From: a bacterium
GTDB taxonomy: Bacteria; Zhuqueibacterota; QNDG01; JAGLOF01
Reading direction: 5' to 3'
Length of the DNA: 64,000 bases
Assembly: GCA_016934955.1 (NCBI GenBank)
Contig: JAFGRY010000049.1
Span: 187,503 to 251,502 of the forward strand
Position numbers and translations under genes: made by a program. Shown one piece after another: positions 60,753-64,000 of the stretch. The first letter of the stretch is position 1. Every line of letters begins with the position of its first letter. The notes under the pieces were generated by a model. It saw nothing but the letters and a program-made list of their open reading frames with translations. It had not been told where the DNA came from and searched no databases.

Positions 60753-63296
60753 GTGAAGAATCGATTACTGCCACTGATCCTCGCTCTGCTTCTCTCTCCC
60801 CTCACGGGACTTGATGCGGGCACAACCGGTATTCTCGAAGGGTATGTACGAAACCAGGAAACCGGCGCGCCGCTCCACGGGGTCAACGTGATCATCGTCG
60901 GAACCCGTCTCGGCACGTCAACCAACGCAGATGGATTTTTCCGCATTCACAACATTCCGGCGGGCACCTATTCCGTAACGTTTCGCATGATCGGATTCAC
61001 TCATCTCACGGTCAACAAGGTCGTCATTCAGACCGACCTCAAGACTTCCCTGAGCGATATCACCCTCATGGAAACATCCGTGGAAACGGAGGGCGTCGTG
61101 ATCGAAGCCGTACGCCCCCTTATCCAGAAAGACATAACCGGCAGCACCATTCGGGTCGCGGAGAAGCGGATCGCCCACATGCCGGTAAACACGGTGACCG
61201 AGATACTCTCCGTACAGACCGGCGTCACCGATGAAGGCAATGTCCGGGGAGGCAAATCCTCGGAGGTGCAGTTTCTCATCGACGGCATGCCGGTAAAGGA
61301 CATGATGACGGGAAAAACCGACCTCTACCTGCCCCGGAATGCGGTAACGCAGATGGGCATCCATACGGGCGGCTTCAATTCCCAGTACGGAAACGCCCTG
61401 TCCGGCATTGTCAATATCATCACCAAAAGCGGGAGCAACACTCCGGTGAGTGATATCCAGGTCGAAAGCGACGGGTACCCCGGATTCACCCAGCAAAGCA
61501 TGAGCCGGCGCCTCGAGGCGACAGCCGGCGGAGCGCTGGCCAGGGATCGGGTGTACTATTTTCTCGCCGCCGATCTCCACCACAGTTCCGGCCGCTGGTG
61601 GCAGGATTTCGAAGCGGCGAACGAACAGGGCGCCGATTTCACCTTTCCCCTCTCCCGTTCCTATTCGGGCTTCGCAAAACTGGACGCCCATATCAACCCG
61701 GAACACCGGTTTTCCACCCAGGTGCTCTTTACGGATCACGCCTGGCGCGATTACGAATTCAGCTGGCGTTACAATCTTGACGGCCTGCCCGCCCGCCGGA
61801 CCCGTGTCTTCCGGTGGGCCGCCGTCTGGTCCCATTTTCTCTCAAAAAACACCTTTTACAGCCTGGATGTCAGCTATAACATGCTGCAGAACCGTATCAA
61901 CGACCGGCCGAAAGACGAATTGACATTCGAACCGTGGGAATACGATTTTTATCTGCAGTATATCATCAGCGGCACCCGCTCATGGTGGGCCGATACCCGC
62001 CAGGGAATCCTCACCCTCAAGGGCGACCTTTCGAGCCAGATCGCCGATCTTCATTTCATTAAAATGGGCTTTCAGACCCAGCTCTTCGACATTCACGGCG
62101 ACATCATCAAGTACGAACCACAGACAACCTATTTCGGGAAACCGCTTATCGACGAACCGATGCTCAATTTCAGCACCACCTACGACTACTATCCCCGTAT
62201 GGGGAGCCTCTATCTGCAGGACAGAATCGAACTCACAAAGGCGGGCGGCGTCATTAATATCGGGCTTCGCTACGACTTTCTCGACCCCCGGGCAAAACGG
62301 CCCTCCATTGAACTGGTCCCGGTTTCCGAGGACGAGTACACATCGGAGATCAGCGGCTGGACCAAGGCATCGCTGAAGCAGTCGCTGAACCCCCGGTTCG
62401 GGATTTCCATTCCCCTGACCGAGAAATCATTTATCTTCGGGAATCTCGGATGGTATACCCAGTTCCCCCTCTTCCATCAGCTGTATGCAGGTATCGACAA
62501 TGTGACATTGCGGTCGGGCATGAACGTGTTGCGGGGAAATCCCGATCTCAAGGCGGAAACGAACACCACCGCGGAAATGAGCTACAAGCAGTACATGGCT
62601 TACAACACGGTGTTTTCCCTGACCTGGTTCTCCAAGCACACCAAGAACCAGATCGACGCCAAGACATTCATTCCTTCCAACAACCGTATTTCAGGGGATT
62701 ACGGGTTTGCGGAATATGTCAACAACGACCGGGCCGATGCCACCGGTTTCGAACTCGCGCTTACCCGGGAACGGGGCGAATTCATCACCGGATCCCTTTC
62801 CTACGTATACATGAAAGCGGACGGACTCAGCTCCTCGGCGGATCACGGCATCTTCATCTACCAGTGGGGATTTGAACCGATCACCAGCCTGCACCCGCTC
62901 AGCTGGGACCAGCGGCATACGCTGAAAGCAACTATATTTCTGGAATTTCCCTGGGGGTTCGATGCCGCCATCATGTGGCAGTACCATTCCCCCCGACCCT
63001 ACACCTATTACCCGTCCAGCGACGGATACACGCCGGACTACCCCGATCTGGCTTTCATTCCCAACAACGAACGGATGAGCGATTACAACCTGACCAATAT
63101 ACGCCTGACCCAGAACGTCAGCACCGGATTGCCGTTCGTCAAAGAAGCGTCCGTCTATCTCGACATCAGAAACCTTTTCAACCGTCAGAACGTTGTCTGG
63201 ATGGACGCTTCCGGCAGGATCGGCGGCGAACTGGGGGATCCGGGCGCCTGGGGCATAGGGCGCAGAACCCATCTCGGCGTGCGAATCACGTTCTGA
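60753..63296 (+). CDS. TonB-dependent outer-membrane receptor with N-terminal carboxypeptidase-regulatory-like domain
   Basis: An 847-residue outer-membrane protein. A signal peptide is followed by a CarboxypepD-reg-like domain (about 25-105: LEGYVRNQETGAPLHGVNV, NIPAGTYSVTF), a plug domain (about 120-235: DGMPVKDMM, GFNSQYGNALSGIVNIITK) and a large barrel ending in an aromatic residue (HLGVRITF). The barrel has the aromatic strand pattern and many YxY motifs. No SusD partner follows, so a polysaccharide-utilisation role is not supported. GTG start with GAGGAG five bases upstream. The substrate is unknown. Confidence 0.92.
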   Translation: MKNRLLPLILALLLSPLTGLDAGTTGILEGYVRNQETGAPLHGVNVIIVGTRLGTSTNADGFFRIHNIPAGTYSVTFRMIGFTHLTVNKVVIQTDLKTSLSDITLMETSVETEGVVIEAVRPLIQKDITGSTIRVAEKRIAHMPVNTVTEILSVQTGVTDEGNVRGGKSSEVQFLIDGMPVKDMMTGKTDLYLPRNAVTQMGIHTGGFNSQYGNALSGIVNIITKSGSNTPVSDIQVESDGYPGFTQQSMSRRLEATAGGALARDRVYYFLAADLHHSSGRWWQDFEAANEQGADFTFPLSRSYSGFAKLDAHINPEHRFSTQVLFTDHAWRDYEFSWRYNLDGLPARRTRVFRWAAVWSHFLSKNTFYSLDVSYNMLQNRINDRPKDELTFEPWEYDFYLQYIISGTRSWWADTRQGILTLKGDLSSQIADLHFIKMGFQTQLFDIHGDIIKYEPQTTYFGKPLIDEPMLNFSTTYDYYPRMGSLYLQDRIELTKAGGVINIGLRYDFLDPRAKRPSIELVPVSEDEYTSEISGWTKASLKQSLNPRFGISIPLTEKSFIFGNLGWYTQFPLFHQLYAGIDNVTLRSGMNVLRGNPDLKAETNTTAEMSYKQYMAYNTVFSLTWFSKHTKNQIDAKTFIPSNNRISGDYGFAEYVNNDRADATGFELALTRERGEFITGSLSYVYMKADGLSSSADHGIFIYQWGFEPITSLHPLSWDQRHTLKATIFLEFPWGFDAAIMWQYHSPRPYTYYPSSDGYTPDYPDLAFIPNNERMSDYNLTNIRLTQNVSTGLPFVKEASVYLDIRNLFNRQNVVWMDASGRIGGELGDPGAWGIGRRTHLGVRITF

Positions 63297-63336
63297 TTTC
63301 CAGTACTCGATCACTCTGCATACGGGAGAGATTTCC

Positions 63337-63987
63337 ATGTTACATGACAAAAGAATCCTGGCCGCTGCCGCAGCCCGCCTGGGCAGAACCTGTGCACTGC
63401 TCCTCTTTGCCATGATGAGTCTCGGCAGCGACTGTGATGAGTCGCTTCCTGCCTACGAAGAACCCGAAAACGCGCTGCAGCTGGACCTCTACACCTCCGC
63501 TCCGGAGCCGATGCGTCTTCGCTACGACAAGATCAGGATCATGGGGGGCGTCGCGGCGCTTTCATTCGACCTTGACCTTTCGAATCAGTTCGACGAGACG
63601 ATTTCAGGAGCCATGCCCGCACGAATCGGCCGTCTCGATATCTCCTGGGATGACGACTCAGAAGTGATCGCTTCCCTGGACATTACCCACGAGGATGAAA
63701 AAGGGACGAATTATTTCAATCCCTTGCACCCGGTCATGCTGGATCCGGGAGACACCGCCTCTTTTCTGGTTATTTGGAGGAGCTTTCAGGATAACCGGGG
63801 TACCTATCTCTGGCAATACGCCGGCATGGGTGAGGATACTGAAGACGATCTGCACATTTATCACAATCATCTTCCCATGCAGTTCACCGTCACCGCCCAC
63901 ATGCAGCCGGTCGAAGGCGGTCCCGTGGTCTACGCCCGGGAATATCCCATCGTCATCACTTTCTATGATTTTGAGATGAAACAGTGA
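63337..63987 (+). CDS. exported protein of unknown function
   Basis: A 216-residue protein 40 bases after the receptor. It has a basic start and hydrophobic core (ALLLFAMMSLG), with a Cys at residue 33 not in a clean lipobox. The mature part is a beta-rich domain (FDLDLSNQFDE, FTVTAHMQPVEGGPVVY), perhaps an immunoglobulin-like fold. GGGAG lies a few bases before the ATG. Probably co-transcribed with the receptor and possibly its periplasmic partner; this is inference. Confidence 0.7.
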   Translation: MLHDKRILAAAAARLGRTCALLLFAMMSLGSDCDESLPAYEEPENALQLDLYTSAPEPMRLRYDKIRIMGGVAALSFDLDLSNQFDETISGAMPARIGRLDISWDDDSEVIASLDITHEDEKGTNYFNPLHPVMLDPGDTASFLVIWRSFQDNRGTYLWQYAGMGEDTEDDLHIYHNHLPMQFTVTAHMQPVEGGPVVYAREYPIVITFYDFEMKQ

Positions 63988-63988
63988 C

Positions 63989-64000
63989 ATGAAAACCAAA
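63989..64000 (+). CDS. possible start of a further gene, cut by the window edge
   Basis: An ATG one base after the preceding stop, followed by AAA ACC AAA to the end of the window. Only four codons are visible (MKTK) and the ribosome-binding site is weak. It would continue the receptor operon. Confidence 0.35.

Noticed and set aside
1..64000. CRISPR arrays, insertion sequences, prophage genes or tRNA/rRNA genes
   Set aside because: No regularly spaced repeats, transposase or integrase motifs, or cloverleaf-like sequences were seen on either strand; intergenic gaps are all under 300 bases.

Overview
This window looks like a chromosomal core segment of a moderately GC-rich, diderm (Gram-negative) bacterium, most likely from the FCB side of the tree (Bacteroidota, Fibrobacterota or a related candidate phylum). 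The evidence is outer-membrane machinery (BamD, an MlaE-type permease, Lnt, two PorV/UPF0164-like barrels, a TonB-dependent receptor with a carboxypeptidase-regulatory-like N-terminus), two DUF2723/TMEM260-like proteins, a DUF4837 lipoprotein, and an ATP-type PEP carboxykinase. The phylum cannot be fixed from sequence inspection alone. I see no mobile element, CRISPR array, rRNA or tRNA gene. Bases 1-58267 are coded entirely on the minus strand; the last 5.5 kb turns to the plus strand.

Minus-strand transcription units, in the direction of reading. (1) valS, a DUF4139 protein and recG (58267-52039). (2) A very long unit from a promoter near 51.98 kb: two tandem DUF2723 membrane glycosyltransferases, a GT2 enzyme, a YbhN-type membrane protein, a DUF4837 lipoprotein, purE, a polyprenyl-phosphate mannose synthase-like GT2, a GT2 fused to a degenerate sugar-phosphotransferase, accA, a thioesterase, a Trm112-like zinc protein, pckA and a CheY-like regulator (51931-36530). 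(3) HNH nuclease, trpS, scpA, scpB, rluB, cmk, ispH, rpsA, ending at a clear terminator (36340-29075). (4) mtaB. (5) A fused acyl-CoA synthetase/GNAT protein. (6) A three-gene signalling cassette: helical-repeat protein, degenerate HD-GYP protein and PAS histidine kinase (24681-19270). (7) A lysine/DAP operon: M20 deacylase, lysC, dapB, dapA, dapD, plus a PorV-like outer-membrane protein (19104-13247). (8) yicC, gmk, rpoZ, coaBC, a family-4-like uracil-DNA glycosylase, dnaB and rel (13128-5769). (9) HU, ruvX, lnt, a PorV-like protein, an unknown exported protein, bamD, nadD and an mlaE-type permease cut by the window edge (5730-1).

The plus-strand end carries an ABC-2 permease with its ATPase, then a TonB-dependent receptor with a small exported protein.

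The parts most worth a second look are the signalling cassette, whose first two proteins share the same N-terminal domain in register although one continues into helical repeats and the other into an HD-GYP domain that has lost metal ligands; the glycosyltransferase unit, which reads like a candidate protein O-mannosylation locus; and several unusual translation starts (a CTG start overlapping a stop codon, a probable ATA start, and a probable leaderless mRNA). Seven of nine non-HU promoters found by eye share a -10 box of the form GTAnAnT.
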